Below are positions 18,060-26,955 of a stretch of 64,000 nt of DNA, in pieces. Below the pieces are notes generated by a model. The model ran no database searches and was not told the origin of the DNA. It saw only the letters and a program-made list of their open reading frames with translations. Positions within the stretch are counted from its first letter, which is position 1. The number at the start of each line of letters is the position of its first letter. The stretch is from the NCBI GenBank assembly GCA_964348755.1, contig CAYGDW010000009.1, positions 1-64,000 of the forward strand, read 5' to 3'. The translations under genes were made by a program, and so were the position numbers. Origin of the DNA: UBA7960 sp964348755 (GTDB lineage: Bacteria > Bacteroidota > Bacteroidia > Bacteroidales > UBA7960).

Positions 18060-18185
18060 CAACAATAATGGTTAAAAAATGAATACTAATGAAAGTAAAT
18101 GAGTATTTCGTCGTTAAAAACACTGTAATAAAGTGTGATTACCAAAATTCCGGTATTCAGCAGGCCCGCGCTTTTTCGGGGCCAA

Positions 18186-18193
18186 CAAAATTA
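18186..18193 (-). promoter_or_regulatory. -7 element TAATTTTG (DUF349 gene)
   Basis: The reverse complement of these bases matches TAnnTTTG, about 127 bases before the ATG at 18059, which would give a leader of roughly 120 bases. Confidence 0.45.
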
Positions 18194-18252
18194 TAAATAT
18201 TTTTATACGGTCGAAAATGTTTTTTATTCATTTTTAACCATTTAAACCAATG

Positions 18253-20538
18253 CTACCTGAGGGGATCCTCGTTAAAAATAAGGAACCCGAAGTTGAACGA
18301 AAATGAAAAAGGCACCTCGTATCTGTCGTAAATATTGAAAGTAATGGAGGCTGGCCCCAGCCTGGTGTTTGCAACCAATGCTGTAGAAAGCATAAAGTAC
18401 CTTTTCTGGAAAGGTCTGCCCAGGTAAGGCACTCCCTGTTCATTGGCCAGAATTTCGCGAAAAGGCTGAAAAATATAGCCTTCCACTCTTAGGTCGGTGT
18501 TCCTTGAAAAGGAATATATTCCCTGCAAACCCAATACCGCAAAGTTTTGGGCACGATAGGCGGGCAAAAAAATAGTTCGCGATTTGGGTACATGCTCAAA
18601 TGCTGGTGCAGTAAGCAAACTGCTGGTGAGGTTTGAAAATAGCTTTTTGTTTGATAATAACAGCTTTGAGTAAAATCCCAATTTATACTTTTGCTCGCCA
18701 CTGAAATAATTGAGATAGGTTGCAGAAAACTGCCACCATGTATGCTCTTTTCTTGAGCTCAGCCCCATTGGCGAAGTAGAGCCTGGGCGATGTTGCTCAA
18801 GGCCTGATACAAACCGCCCTCTAATTGAGAGCAGAGTGCCCATATTGGCATATTGCTTGCGGTTGAGGGTATTGCGCTCAAACAATACATTTGGGCTGAA
18901 AAAGCTGAAGTGGGTCCGGTCGGTGGTATCGGAACGCGAAAATTGATTGGATTGGTAATAATCGAAACGATTTTGCCCAAAAGTTGCCCCTACCAATAAC
19001 TTTCCGGTATAGTGGGCCGGGAACCCTGCCCTAAAGTTCATAAAGTTTTGATTTATGCGGAGGTATGCAGGGGTTTGATCTTGAAAGAACAATGAATTGG
19101 TCTGGAAATAATTAAAAATATTTAAGGTATAACTCCCTTCCAGAAAGAATGGCATTGTGGTTGGGAAGCCCATTCGGCCAAGCAAATGAAAGGAGTTGTA
19201 GAACCTTCCGACAAATACATTGGCCAAACCGGTAAAGGCATTGAAACCCAAATGCCTGTATTGGGCCTCAACAAAAGTAGTGTTTACCGGACTGCTCGAA
19301 ATGTTGCCACCAAACTGCAGCACCAATGTTTTATTTAAGGTTACATCAAGATAAAGGTCAAAATACCCGGAATTGCGGTTAAACCTGACCGAGGGCACAA
19401 TTAGGTCAATATGTTCTTCGGCCAGCAGTTTAAAATACTCAACTTTTATTTGCTCAATCGGGGTTGGTTTGCGTTCGTACAAAAGTTTGTACATAAAATC
19501 CATTTGGGCTTCATTCACTCCTCTGAAAAAAATCCGGTCAATGATCATTGGGGGTTTTTTATCCAGAAATGCCTGCCTTTTCATCTGCCTTTGTTCAACA
19601 GAAACCTCGCGTTTGACATAATTTCTAATTGTATCAATAACTCGCAAGGCGGCCACATAGCCACTGTCTAAAATCAATCGGGAGCGCGAGAAGTCTGTTA
19701 CGCTAACCTGAGGAATATCAGGCCTGACAATGATTCCTTTTTCAGGGTCAATATTGTATTCGGTATGAAAAACCACAAGGTTTTCTAAATGCGATCTAAT
19801 ATTATCTTCGGTTGGAGGGTCAAAATTTTGAGCCACCACACTTCCGATAATAAAATCGGGATTAAAATCCTTGATCATTACGTCCACCGGAAAGTTATTA
19901 TAAATTCCACCGTCGAAAAGCAGCCTGCCATCTACCCTTGTAGGCCTGAAAACAAAAGGGAATGTCATTGAAGCCCTGATAGCGGGAAAAATATCGCCAC
20001 GGCGGAATACCACCTGTTCTTTTCGTTCTATATCGGCAGCCACGCAGCGAAATGGAACAAACAAACTATCGAAGTTTCCGCGCGATATCACATTTACGGC
20101 CGAGAGGTACTGCACGCCGGCAAAGTCCATTTGAACCGGCGATACCAGGCTTACTGGCAGCCTGTGGTGCCAAATAGAATCAATAGTAAACCTGGTTGAA
20201 ATCCAGGAAGCATTGTCGGGCAGCCTTTTAAAGTAAAAGTTATATTCCTTGTCGATGGTGCCGAGTGCCCAGGATTGAAACTCGGGGCTTGTAACAATTT
20301 TTTCTATGCTGTCGGGCGAAAAGCCGCTGGCATACATTCCGCCAATTATTGCGCCCATGCTGGTTCCGGCAATATAATCAATGGGTATTTTGTTTTCCTC
20401 GAGGGCTTTGAGAAGGCCTACATGAGCCACCCCCTTTGCTCCACCACCGCTAAGTACAACGCCAACCCGCTGTGCCTCCGAAACCCCGGCAAGCAGCATG
20501 GTTATTGCAAAGAAAAAATATAGCCTGAAGGTTGGCAT
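18253..20538 (-). CDS. Patatin-like phospholipase with C-terminal outer-membrane barrel
   Basis: The 761-residue product starts with a signal peptide (to about residue 22). A patatin lipase domain follows, with the oxyanion loop SGGGAKG (30-36), the nucleophile elbow GTSMG (Ser60) and the Asp of DGG (Asp209), so the Ser-Asp dyad is complete. Residues from about 330 to 400 look like a POTRA-type domain (DRIFFRGVNEAQ), and the last 360 residues are a BamA/Omp85-type barrel ending in NFGFLIFNEDP. This layout matches type Vd autotransporters such as PlpD, in which the barrel places the lipase outside. Here the lipase could stay periplasmic or be surface-exposed. It is transcribed alone. Confidence 0.87.
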   Translation of the reverse strand: MPTFRLYFFFAITMLLAGVSEAQRVGVVLSGGGAKGVAHVGLLKALEENKIPIDYIAGTSMGAIIGGMYASGFSPDSIEKIVTSPEFQSWALGTIDKEYNFYFKRLPDNASWISTRFTIDSIWHHRLPVSLVSPVQMDFAGVQYLSAVNVISRGNFDSLFVPFRCVAADIERKEQVVFRRGDIFPAIRASMTFPFVFRPTRVDGRLLFDGGIYNNFPVDVMIKDFNPDFIIGSVVAQNFDPPTEDNIRSHLENLVVFHTEYNIDPEKGIIVRPDIPQVSVTDFSRSRLILDSGYVAALRVIDTIRNYVKREVSVEQRQMKRQAFLDKKPPMIIDRIFFRGVNEAQMDFMYKLLYERKPTPIEQIKVEYFKLLAEEHIDLIVPSVRFNRNSGYFDLYLDVTLNKTLVLQFGGNISSSPVNTTFVEAQYRHLGFNAFTGLANVFVGRFYNSFHLLGRMGFPTTMPFFLEGSYTLNIFNYFQTNSLFFQDQTPAYLRINQNFMNFRAGFPAHYTGKLLVGATFGQNRFDYYQSNQFSRSDTTDRTHFSFFSPNVLFERNTLNRKQYANMGTLLSIRGRFVSGLEQHRPGSTSPMGLSSRKEHTWWQFSATYLNYFSGEQKYKLGFYSKLLLSNKKLFSNLTSSLLTAPAFEHVPKSRTIFLPAYRAQNFAVLGLQGIYSFSRNTDLRVEGYIFQPFREILANEQGVPYLGRPFQKRYFMLSTALVANTRLGPASITFNIYDRYEVPFSFSFNFGFLIFNEDPLR

Positions 20539-20590
20539 TTTTAAAACAGAAACCGGCTTTAAATATTCCGATATCTTACATGTAAAGTTA

Positions 20591-20598
20591 CAAAACTA
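20591..20598 (-). promoter_or_regulatory. -7 element TAGTTTTG (patatin gene)
   Basis: The reverse complement matches TAnnTTTG, about 53 bases before the patatin ATG at 20538. Confidence 0.5.
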
Positions 20599-20637
20599 AG
20601 GCTCTTTTTTTCAGAAAAATTCAAAAAAATTGCATGA

Positions 20638-21819
20638 TCAGATTTTTCTCAAGGCCTGATCAATATCAGCTATGATGTCATCTACGTTTTCGATACCGAC
20701 AGAAAATCGCACCAACCCATCGGATATGCCCGAATTCAATCTGTCTTCCCTGCTTATTTTTGAGTGTGTCATGCTGGCAGGGTGCTGTATAAGGGTTTCG
20801 ACGCCTCCAAGCGATACAGCAAGAATACATAGTTTTACGTTGTCCATGAGTTTTTTGCCGGCTGCAAGGCCTCCCTTCACTTCAAAACTAATCATGGCGC
20901 CAGGGCCTGACATTTGCCTGGCAGCCAGTGCATATTGTGGGTGCGATTTCAACCCCGGATATTTTACCCAATCAATCTTGGGATGGTTTTCGAGATACGT
21001 GGCAATCTTGGCAGCACTTTGCTGAGCTTTTTCAATGCGAAGAGAAAGTGTTTTTAAACCACGAATAACCAAATATGCCTGGTGCGGATCCATATTGCAA
21101 CCAAGGTTTATCATCATAGGTCGCAAAATATCATAAATGGGCTTTTGCCGGGTTACAATAATACCGCCTACCACGTCGGCGTGGCCATTCAGAAATTTGG
21201 TAATGCTGTGAAAAACCACATCGAACCCATAATCGAGAGGCCTTTGCAGGTAAGGGCTGCAAAAAGTATTGTCGGCCACCGTAATAAGGTTGTGCTGTTG
21301 GGCTATTGATACCACCCCTGCCAGATCGGCAATATCCATAGTAGGGTTGGCCGGCGTTTCAATAAAAATCATTTTAGTGTTGGGCCTTATTGCCTTGCTA
21401 ATATTCTCAAGATTGGAGGTATCAATATATGTCGATTCAATACCAAACCTCGAATAATGCTTTTCCATTACAATTCGCGAGGGGCCATAAATGGCTGCTG
21501 AGCTTATCATGTGGTCGCCTTTGCTAAGCAATCCCATATAAATGGTATTAACGGCACCCATGCCAGAACTGACTGCCACGCCACGGTAGCCGTTTTCGAG
21601 TTCGGCTACCAGTTTTTCGAGGGCATCGATGGTTGGGTTGTTTATACGGGTGTAAATGTACCCGTCAGACTCGCCGGCAAAACAGGCTGCGCCATGGTCG
21701 GCATTTTTAAATTTAAATGTGCTGGTTTGATAAATTGGAACGGTGGCGCTGCCGAACTGATCATCGAATGCGCCGGCATGGATCAGTTTAGTGTCGAAAC
21801 CAAGGTTTTTGGTATCCAT
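20638..21819 (-). CDS. Cys/Met metabolism PLP enzyme (methionine gamma-lyase-like)
   Basis: The 393-residue enzyme belongs to the trans-sulfuration family, fold-type I, cytosolic. The PLP lysine is K208 in HSITKFLNGHADVVGG, and the ring-stacking region IYGPSR begins near residue 110. Its overall pattern is closest to methionine gamma-lyases, but the Cys that marks that enzyme (Cys116 of the Pseudomonas protein) is Pro113 here, so the reaction could equally be a cystathionine or homocysteine lyase or an O-acylhomoserine sulfhydrylase. It is the last gene of a run beginning with secA and starts 21 bp after the CoA-binding-fold gene. Confidence 0.85.
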   Translation of the reverse strand: MDTKNLGFDTKLIHAGAFDDQFGSATVPIYQTSTFKFKNADHGAACFAGESDGYIYTRINNPTIDALEKLVAELENGYRGVAVSSGMGAVNTIYMGLLSKGDHMISSAAIYGPSRIVMEKHYSRFGIESTYIDTSNLENISKAIRPNTKMIFIETPANPTMDIADLAGVVSIAQQHNLITVADNTFCSPYLQRPLDYGFDVVFHSITKFLNGHADVVGGIIVTRQKPIYDILRPMMINLGCNMDPHQAYLVIRGLKTLSLRIEKAQQSAAKIATYLENHPKIDWVKYPGLKSHPQYALAARQMSGPGAMISFEVKGGLAAGKKLMDNVKLCILAVSLGGVETLIQHPASMTHSKISREDRLNSGISDGLVRFSVGIENVDDIIADIDQALRKI

Positions 21820-21840
21820 TTTTGAAAAATATTTTTTTGA

Positions 21841-22203
21841 TTAAAAATTTTCCATTTCTAACATAATCAGCGTGCAATCTTCTTTGGTTTCTATACCAGC
21901 GGCCTTTGCCATTTTGTATAGTTTGGGGTTGAAGGTGCCTGGGTTAAAAATAATCCGACGCGGATTGAGTCCAATCAGGTACTCAAGGAATTGCTCCTGA
22001 TTTGCAGGATTCATATACAGAGTAATTGTATGAATGTTTTTAAAATCGGGCATGCCTTTGTGCACCTGCACCGTTTCAATGGTTGTTTCGCGCATGCCAA
22101 TAGCAACTACTGCATAATTATACTCAAGGAGTTTTTTTACAGCCTTGTACGAGTATCTAGCGGGGTTTGTGCTGGCACCAAGCACCAGGGTTTTTTTTAC
22201 CAT
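21841..22203 (-). CDS. Small CoA-binding (Rossmann fold) protein
   Basis: The 120-residue protein consists of a single CoA_binding domain. The nucleotide loop VLGASTNPARYSYKA lies near the N-terminus, followed by the segment NPRRIIFNPGTFNP. It resembles the YccU family of stand-alone CoA-binding-fold proteins, whose ligand and function are not settled. I choose ATG 22203; the GTG at 22209 overlaps the stop of the upstream OsmC gene and would add only two residues. Tight spacing on both sides places it in the operon between the OsmC-type gene and the PLP lyase, which might hint at a link with sulfur or redox metabolism, but that is inference. Confidence 0.8.
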   Translation of the reverse strand: MVKKTLVLGASTNPARYSYKAVKKLLEYNYAVVAIGMRETTIETVQVHKGMPDFKNIHTITLYMNPANQEQFLEYLIGLNPRRIIFNPGTFNPKLYKMAKAAGIETKEDCTLIMLEMENF

Positions 22204-22208
22204 AAACA

Positions 22209-22604
22209 CTAAACAGTTTTTGTTGTTACAATAAATTGGGGTGCCATTGCAATATGTTTTTTAACGGCGCAAGCATTTGCGGCCTTTATTAGTGATTCTT
22301 TATACTTTTCAGGAAAACCGGAAGGTAAGAGTATATCGATTTCGATGACGCTAATCATTCGGGTTTCGGGGTTGCGGTGCATTTTTTGTACCAGGCTAAT
22401 ACCCTCTGCGGGCAAGCCCCTTTGCTGGCAAAATGCTTTTACGTAATATCCGGCACAGGTTCCGATTGAAGCCAGGAAAAGGTCGAATGGACCGGGAGCG
22501 CTGTTGTCGCCTCCGGCAGTAGTTGGTTGGTCAGTATGAATTACAAAGCCTTTGTAATGCGCCTCAACGCGTAGGTTATCACCAAGATGTATTAACATTT
22601 CCAT
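22209..22604 (-). CDS. OsmC/Ohr family protein
   Basis: The 131-residue protein has both family cysteines, Cys in IGTCAGYYVKAF (about residue 49) and Cys in NACAVKKH (about residue 111), the pair that gives OsmC/Ohr proteins their thiol peroxidase activity towards organic hydroperoxides. Another Cys sits at about residue 58. The fold is recognisable from DNSAPGPFDLFLASIG. It is closer to the YhfA-type subgroup than to Ohr proper, judging by the short N-terminus. It starts 18 bp after the thioesterase stop and ends 5 bp before the CoA-binding gene, so it is part of the secA operon. Activity is inferred from the family. Confidence 0.85.
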   Translation of the reverse strand: MEMLIHLGDNLRVEAHYKGFVIHTDQPTTAGGDNSAPGPFDLFLASIGTCAGYYVKAFCQQRGLPAEGISLVQKMHRNPETRMISVIEIDILLPSGFPEKYKESLIKAANACAVKKHIAMAPQFIVTTKTV

Positions 22605-22622
22605 AAAATAATCCTTTTTAGG

Positions 22623-23042
22623 TTATTCTTCATTATGTTTCATAGCGGGCAACAATTTTTCCAAAAACCAGCCGGGTGCCGGGCAAGGCCGGTGGTTCGA
22701 AAATTTTACAAACGCGAGCACAGTGTTTCCGGTGCAAAGCAGGGTACCTTGTTCATTAATCACCTGATAATCGAAAACCATTCTTGAAGCCGGTATTTCG
22801 CTAACAATGCATCTGATTGTTAGCAGGTCGTCGTAGCGGGCTGGCTTTATATACTTTACATTCATTTGCGAAATGGGCATATACACGCCTTTTTCTTCCA
22901 TTTGACGGTAAGTCATACCCAGTTTGCGCATTGCCTCTGCCCTGCTTACCTCAAAATAAAGGGCATAATTTCCGTAGTAAGCAAACCCCATTTGGTCGGT
23001 TTCGCCATATCGCACTCTTAGCTGAACTTCAGAAACAAACAT
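22623..23042 (-). CDS. Hotdog-fold acyl-CoA thioesterase (YbgC/FadM type)
   Basis: The 139-residue hotdog protein carries the 4-hydroxybenzoyl-CoA thioesterase motif with the catalytic Asp in YGETDQMGFAYYGNY (about residue 16), followed by the hot-dog helix FEVSRAEAMRKLG. Such enzymes hydrolyse short- or medium-chain acyl-CoAs in the cytosol. The gene starts 24 bp after secA and probably shares its transcript. The substrate is not predictable from sequence. Confidence 0.85.
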   Translation of the reverse strand: MFVSEVQLRVRYGETDQMGFAYYGNYALYFEVSRAEAMRKLGMTYRQMEEKGVYMPISQMNVKYIKPARYDDLLTIRCIVSEIPASRMVFDYQVINEQGTLLCTGNTVLAFVKFSNHRPCPAPGWFLEKLLPAMKHNEE

Positions 23043-23066
23043 AGCAACTATGTTTAACTGGCATTG

Positions 23067-26000
23067 TTATCGACCATGACATTGCTTGTATTTTTTTCCA
23101 CTACCGCATGGGCAAGGTTCGTTTCGTCCCACCTTTTTTTCAACCCTTATTGGTTCGGCTTTTCGCTGGCCGGCTCCTGGCACATCGCTGCGTCCGGTTT
23201 GCATCCGGCTCATATCGGTTCGTTCGGGAGCGCTTGCGCGCTGCACCTGGTCAGCGCTTTGTATGGGTAGGCGGGCTTTAGCCAGAAACGATATAATATC
23301 TTTGTTTACCTTGCTCATCATTCGCTTGAAGAGCTCAAACGACTCAAACTTGTAGATTAGCAGTGGGTCTTTCTGTTCGTAGGCCGCACCTTGTACCGAC
23401 TGTTTCAGGTCGTCCATTTCGCGCAGGTGTTCTTTCCAGGCATTGTCAATTATGGCAAGGGTTATGCTTTTTTCAATTGAAAGGGCCACTTCTCGGCCCT
23501 GGGTTTCGTAGGCCTTTTTTAAATTGGCCACCAGATTCAGGGTTTTTTGCCCGTCGGTAATAGGTATTGCAATGTTTTCGTAAAGTTGTGCTGCCCTTTC
23601 ATACACATCTTTTATAACGGGGTATGCTGCCGCAGCAATTCCTACATTTTTGAATTTGTAGCTTTGAACGGCCTTTTCGTAAAGCTTTTCGGTAAGTTTA
23701 TCAACTTTGGTGTCAATGAACTCCTTTTCTTCGAATGGCGATTCGATAGCAAATGTTTTGATCAGGTTCATTTCGAAGGCGTCGTAATCGGCTTGCTCCT
23801 GGCCATCAATAATTATTTGCTCGCAGGTATCGTACATTATGTTTGCAATGTCAACAGCCAGTCGCTCTCCGAATAGTGCGTTTCGGCGTTTTCGATAGAT
23901 TACTTCGCGCTGGGCATTCATTACGTCGTCGTATTCGAGCAGTCGCTTTCGAATGCCGAAGTTATTTTCTTCCACTTTTTTCTGGGCGCGTTCAATTGAT
24001 TTGGTAATCATGCTGTGCTGAATTACCTCCCCTTCCTGCAATCCCAGTCGGTCCATTATTTTGGCAATCCGGTCTGATCCGAAAATACGCATCAGGTCGT
24101 CTTCGAGCGAAACGAAGAATTGGGATGATCCGGGGTCGCCTTGTCGTCCGGAGCGTCCGCGTAGCTGGCGGTCAACGCGCCTTGATTCGTGGCGCTCGGT
24201 ACCAATAATTGCTAAACCGCCGGCCTCTTTTACCCCGGGCCCAAGCTTAATGTCGGTACCACGGCCGGCCATGTTGGTAGCAATGGTTACCGTACCGGCT
24301 TTTCCGGCTTCGGCCACAATGTGGGCTTCTTTCTGGTGCTGCTTGGCATTCAATATATTGTGCCGTATCTTGCGCAGGTTGAGCATTCGGCTTAGCAGCT
24401 CCGAAATTTCTACTGAAGTGGTACCTACCAGTACCGGGCGGCCGGCATTAATAAGGTTTCCAATCTCGTCAATAACTGCATTGTATTTTTCGCGCTTGGT
24501 TTTAAATACAAGGTCTTCGTGGTCGGTTCTTACAACGCGGCGATGGGTCGGAATTACAACCACATCGAGTTTATAAATGTTCCAGAATTCGCCAGCTTCG
24601 GTTTCGGCTGTACCCGTCATACCAGCCAACTTCCGATACATTCTGAAATAGTTTTGCAGGGTAATGGTGGCGTAGGTTTGGGTGGCTGCTTCAACCTTTA
24701 CGTTTTCTTTGGCTTCGATAGCCTGGTGCAGCCCGTCGCTGTAGCGGCGGCCTTCCATAATACGGCCGGTTTGCTCATCAACAATTTTTATCTTGTTGTC
24801 CATTATCACATACTCGGTGTCTTTTTCGAACAGGGTATATGCTTTGAGCAACTGATTTATGGTGTGTATTCGCTCACTTTTTACCGAAAAATCGCTTAGA
24901 AGCAAGTTTTTCTTTTCAAGTTTTTCCTGGTGCGAAAGGTCCGCCTTTTCTATTTCAGCAATTTCAGAGCCCATGTCGGGCAGAATAAAGAAATTGGGGT
25001 CGTCGGTTTGGCCTGTTATCAGGTCTATTCCTTTTTCGGTAAGTTCTATTGAGTTGTTTTTTTCTTCAATAACAAAGTAAAGTTCGTCATCGATAATATG
25101 CATGTGTTTATTTTGCTCCTGCATATAGAAATTTTCGGTTTTTTGCAGGATAGCTTTGAGGCCAGGCTCGCTGAGCAGTTTTATCAGGGCTTTATTTTTT
25201 GGCAACCCTCGGTGGCATCGTAGCAGCAGTTCGCCTCCTTTTTTCTCATCCTGGCTTGCTTCGGGCCCTAGCAGCAGTTTGCGGGCTTCGGCCAGCAGGT
25301 TTGTAATGAGTGATCGCTGCGCGTTTACCAGTCGTTCAATCTTGGGTTTTAATTCCTGAAACTCATGTTTGTCGCCCTGGGGCGTAGGTCCCGAAATTAT
25401 CAGCGGTGTACGGGCATCGTCAATAAGTACGGAGTCAACTTCGTCCACAATGGCGTAGTTATGTTTTCGCTGCACCAGTTCTTCCGGGTTTCGGGCCATG
25501 TTGTCGCGCAGGTAGTCGAATCCAAATTCGTTGTTGGTGCCATAGGTTATATCGGCCAGGTAGGCCTTGCGTCTTTCGGGCGAGTTTGGCTCGTGTTTGT
25601 CGATGCAATCGACCTTAAGTCCGAGAAATTCGAACAGCATACCCATCCATTCCGAGTCGCGTTTGGCTAAGTAGTCGTTTACAGTAACCAGGTGCACGCC
25701 TTTCCCCGGAAGGGCATTAAGATAAACGGGCAGTGTAGCTACCAGGGTTTTACCTTCGCCAGTGGCCATTTCGGCAATTTTGCCCATGTTCAGGTGAATA
25801 CCTCCAATAAGTTGCACATCGTAGTGTACCATGTCCCAGGTTATCATGTTGCCACCGGCCATCCACTGGTTTTGGTATATGGCCGTATTGCCCGAAATAG
25901 AAATGCTGGGGCGAATGGCAGCCAGGTCGCGGTCCATATGTGTAGCGGTAACCATTACCTCGGGGCCTTCTTTAAAACGGCGTGCGGTTTCTTTAATAAC

Positions 26001-26339
26001 TGCAAATGCCTCAGGAAGTATTTGTTTGAGTGCTTCTTCGGTTTTTTCATCCTGCACCTTGGCAAGTGCATCAATTTGGTTATAAAGCAATTCTTTCTCC
26101 TCCACATCCATCGTGAAGTTTCCTTCCAATTGGTGGCGTAGCTGGTCAATCTGGTCTTGTTCGGCCTTTACCTCCTGGGCAATGCGATTGCGAAACTCCT
26201 GGGTTTTGGCGCGGAGTTGGTCGTTGTCGAGGTTTTTAATGGTTTCGTATGCCAGTATGGTTTGGTCCAGAAGGGGTTTTATTTCGCGATAGTCGCGCTC
26301 GGTCTTGCTTCCAAACAGTTTTTTTATTATGCTAAGCAT
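23067..26339 (-). CDS. secA: Preprotein translocase ATPase SecA
   Basis: The 1090-residue motor drives unfolded preproteins through SecYEG. Walker A is MATGEGKTL (191-199), with the DEVDS helicase motif further on, GTTSVEIS and TNMAGRGTDIKLG in the second motor domain, and a C-terminal SEC-C zinc motif NEPCPCGSGKKYKQCHG. It is about 190 residues longer than the E. coli protein: an N-terminal insertion lies around residues 50-110, and further sequence lies between the first motor domain and the preprotein-binding region. Such long forms are usual in Bacteroidota. Four small metabolic genes follow at short distance in the same direction. The ATG start matches the family N-terminus. Confidence 0.97.
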   Translation of the reverse strand: MLSIIKKLFGSKTERDYREIKPLLDQTILAYETIKNLDNDQLRAKTQEFRNRIAQEVKAEQDQIDQLRHQLEGNFTMDVEEKELLYNQIDALAKVQDEKTEEALKQILPEAFAVIKETARRFKEGPEVMVTATHMDRDLAAIRPSISISGNTAIYQNQWMAGGNMITWDMVHYDVQLIGGIHLNMGKIAEMATGEGKTLVATLPVYLNALPGKGVHLVTVNDYLAKRDSEWMGMLFEFLGLKVDCIDKHEPNSPERRKAYLADITYGTNNEFGFDYLRDNMARNPEELVQRKHNYAIVDEVDSVLIDDARTPLIISGPTPQGDKHEFQELKPKIERLVNAQRSLITNLLAEARKLLLGPEASQDEKKGGELLLRCHRGLPKNKALIKLLSEPGLKAILQKTENFYMQEQNKHMHIIDDELYFVIEEKNNSIELTEKGIDLITGQTDDPNFFILPDMGSEIAEIEKADLSHQEKLEKKNLLLSDFSVKSERIHTINQLLKAYTLFEKDTEYVIMDNKIKIVDEQTGRIMEGRRYSDGLHQAIEAKENVKVEAATQTYATITLQNYFRMYRKLAGMTGTAETEAGEFWNIYKLDVVVIPTHRRVVRTDHEDLVFKTKREKYNAVIDEIGNLINAGRPVLVGTTSVEISELLSRMLNLRKIRHNILNAKQHQKEAHIVAEAGKAGTVTIATNMAGRGTDIKLGPGVKEAGGLAIIGTERHESRRVDRQLRGRSGRQGDPGSSQFFVSLEDDLMRIFGSDRIAKIMDRLGLQEGEVIQHSMITKSIERAQKKVEENNFGIRKRLLEYDDVMNAQREVIYRKRRNALFGERLAVDIANIMYDTCEQIIIDGQEQADYDAFEMNLIKTFAIESPFEEKEFIDTKVDKLTEKLYEKAVQSYKFKNVGIAAAAYPVIKDVYERAAQLYENIAIPITDGQKTLNLVANLKKAYETQGREVALSIEKSITLAIIDNAWKEHLREMDDLKQSVQGAAYEQKDPLLIYKFESFELFKRMMSKVNKDIISFLAKARLPIQSADQVQRASAPERTDMSRMQTGRSDVPGAGQRKAEPIRVEKKVGRNEPCPCGSGKKYKQCHGR

Positions 26340-26387
26340 GATATGGAGATGGTGGTTTTTAAAAAAAGTGTGTTTTTTTCAGAAAGG

Positions 26388-26395
26388 CAAAGTTA
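26388..26395 (-). promoter_or_regulatory. -7 element TAACTTTG (secA operon)
   Basis: The reverse complement matches TAnnTTTG, about 49 bases before the secA ATG. Confidence 0.55.
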
Positions 26396-26442
26396 ATCCA
26401 AATTAGGCTGAAAAATGACGTGTATTGCTACAAATCTTCGGG

Positions 26443-26472
26443 TAATAAAAAACCGGCTTAAAAGGCCGGTTT
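26443..26472 (-). terminator. Rho-independent terminator of the DUF2795 gene
   Basis: On the minus strand an 8-bp stem (26450-26457 with 26465-26472, loop of seven) runs into a T-rich tail. It lies 22 bp after the stop of the gene at 26494. Confidence 0.8.
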
Positions 26473-26493
26473 AATGCTTTTTAAATAATAAAA

Positions 26494-26715
26494 TCAGTAC
26501 TCATCCTCGTGAAAGAAGAAATCGTCTTTAGTAGGATAATCTGGCCAAATGTCTTCAATGCTTTCGTAAACATCGCCTTCATCTTCAATTTCCTGGAGGT
26601 TTTCGATTACCTCCATGGGTGCGCCCGAACGAAGGGCAAAGTCAATAAGCTCTTCCTTGGTGGCAGGCCATGGGGCATCTTCGAGTTTTGAGGCTAATTC
26701 AAGTGTCCAATACAT
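26494..26715 (-). CDS. DUF2795 domain protein
   Basis: The 73-residue acidic protein consists of one DUF2795 domain: DAPWPATKEELIDFALRSGA and then PMEVIENLQEIEDEG are characteristic of the family. The tail is rich in Asp, Glu and Phe. It has no signal peptide and should be cytosolic. Family members are small, conserved in Bacteroidota, and of unknown function. It is monocistronic, with a clear -7 element upstream and a terminator downstream. Confidence 0.85.
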   Translation of the reverse strand: MYWTLELASKLEDAPWPATKEELIDFALRSGAPMEVIENLQEIEDEGDVYESIEDIWPDYPTKDDFFFHEDEY

Positions 26716-26739
26716 ATTAGCAGCCGGTTATAATTTTTG

Positions 26740-26747
26740 CAAAAGTA
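26740..26747 (-). promoter_or_regulatory. -7 element TACTTTTG (DUF2795 gene)
   Basis: The reverse complement matches TAnnTTTG, 25 bases before the ATG at 26715. Confidence 0.6.
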
Positions 26748-26887
26748 TATTATTTTGCATAATAACCAATTTTTTTGATAAATGTTTTGGGCGATACCAA
26801 AAAGGTGCTCGTTTTTAAAAAACCTTAATTTGTTCTTTTATATCGTTATAGAAAGGAACCTGTAATTATTCGTGATAAAAAACTTGT

Positions 26888-26926
26888 AAAAAAAATTGCG
26901 GCATGTTTATAGAAGACATGCCGCAA
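26888..26926 (-). terminator. Rho-independent terminator of the E2 gene
   Basis: Perfect 11-bp arms (26896-26906 and 26916-26926) are followed on the minus strand by eight T. It lies 30 bp after the E2 stop. Confidence 0.88.
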
Positions 26927-26955
26927 GGGTGATTTATTTAACCTTGTTTACAGGG

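Noticed and set aside
22209..22604. Ohr-type organic hydroperoxide resistance protein as a firm name
   Set aside because: Both cysteines fit the superfamily, but the N-terminus is not that of Ohr, so only the family is given.
24061..24576. Open frame of 171 codons antisense to secA
   Set aside because: Ser/Arg-rich composition mirrors the secA codons, and secA is fully conserved on the other strand.
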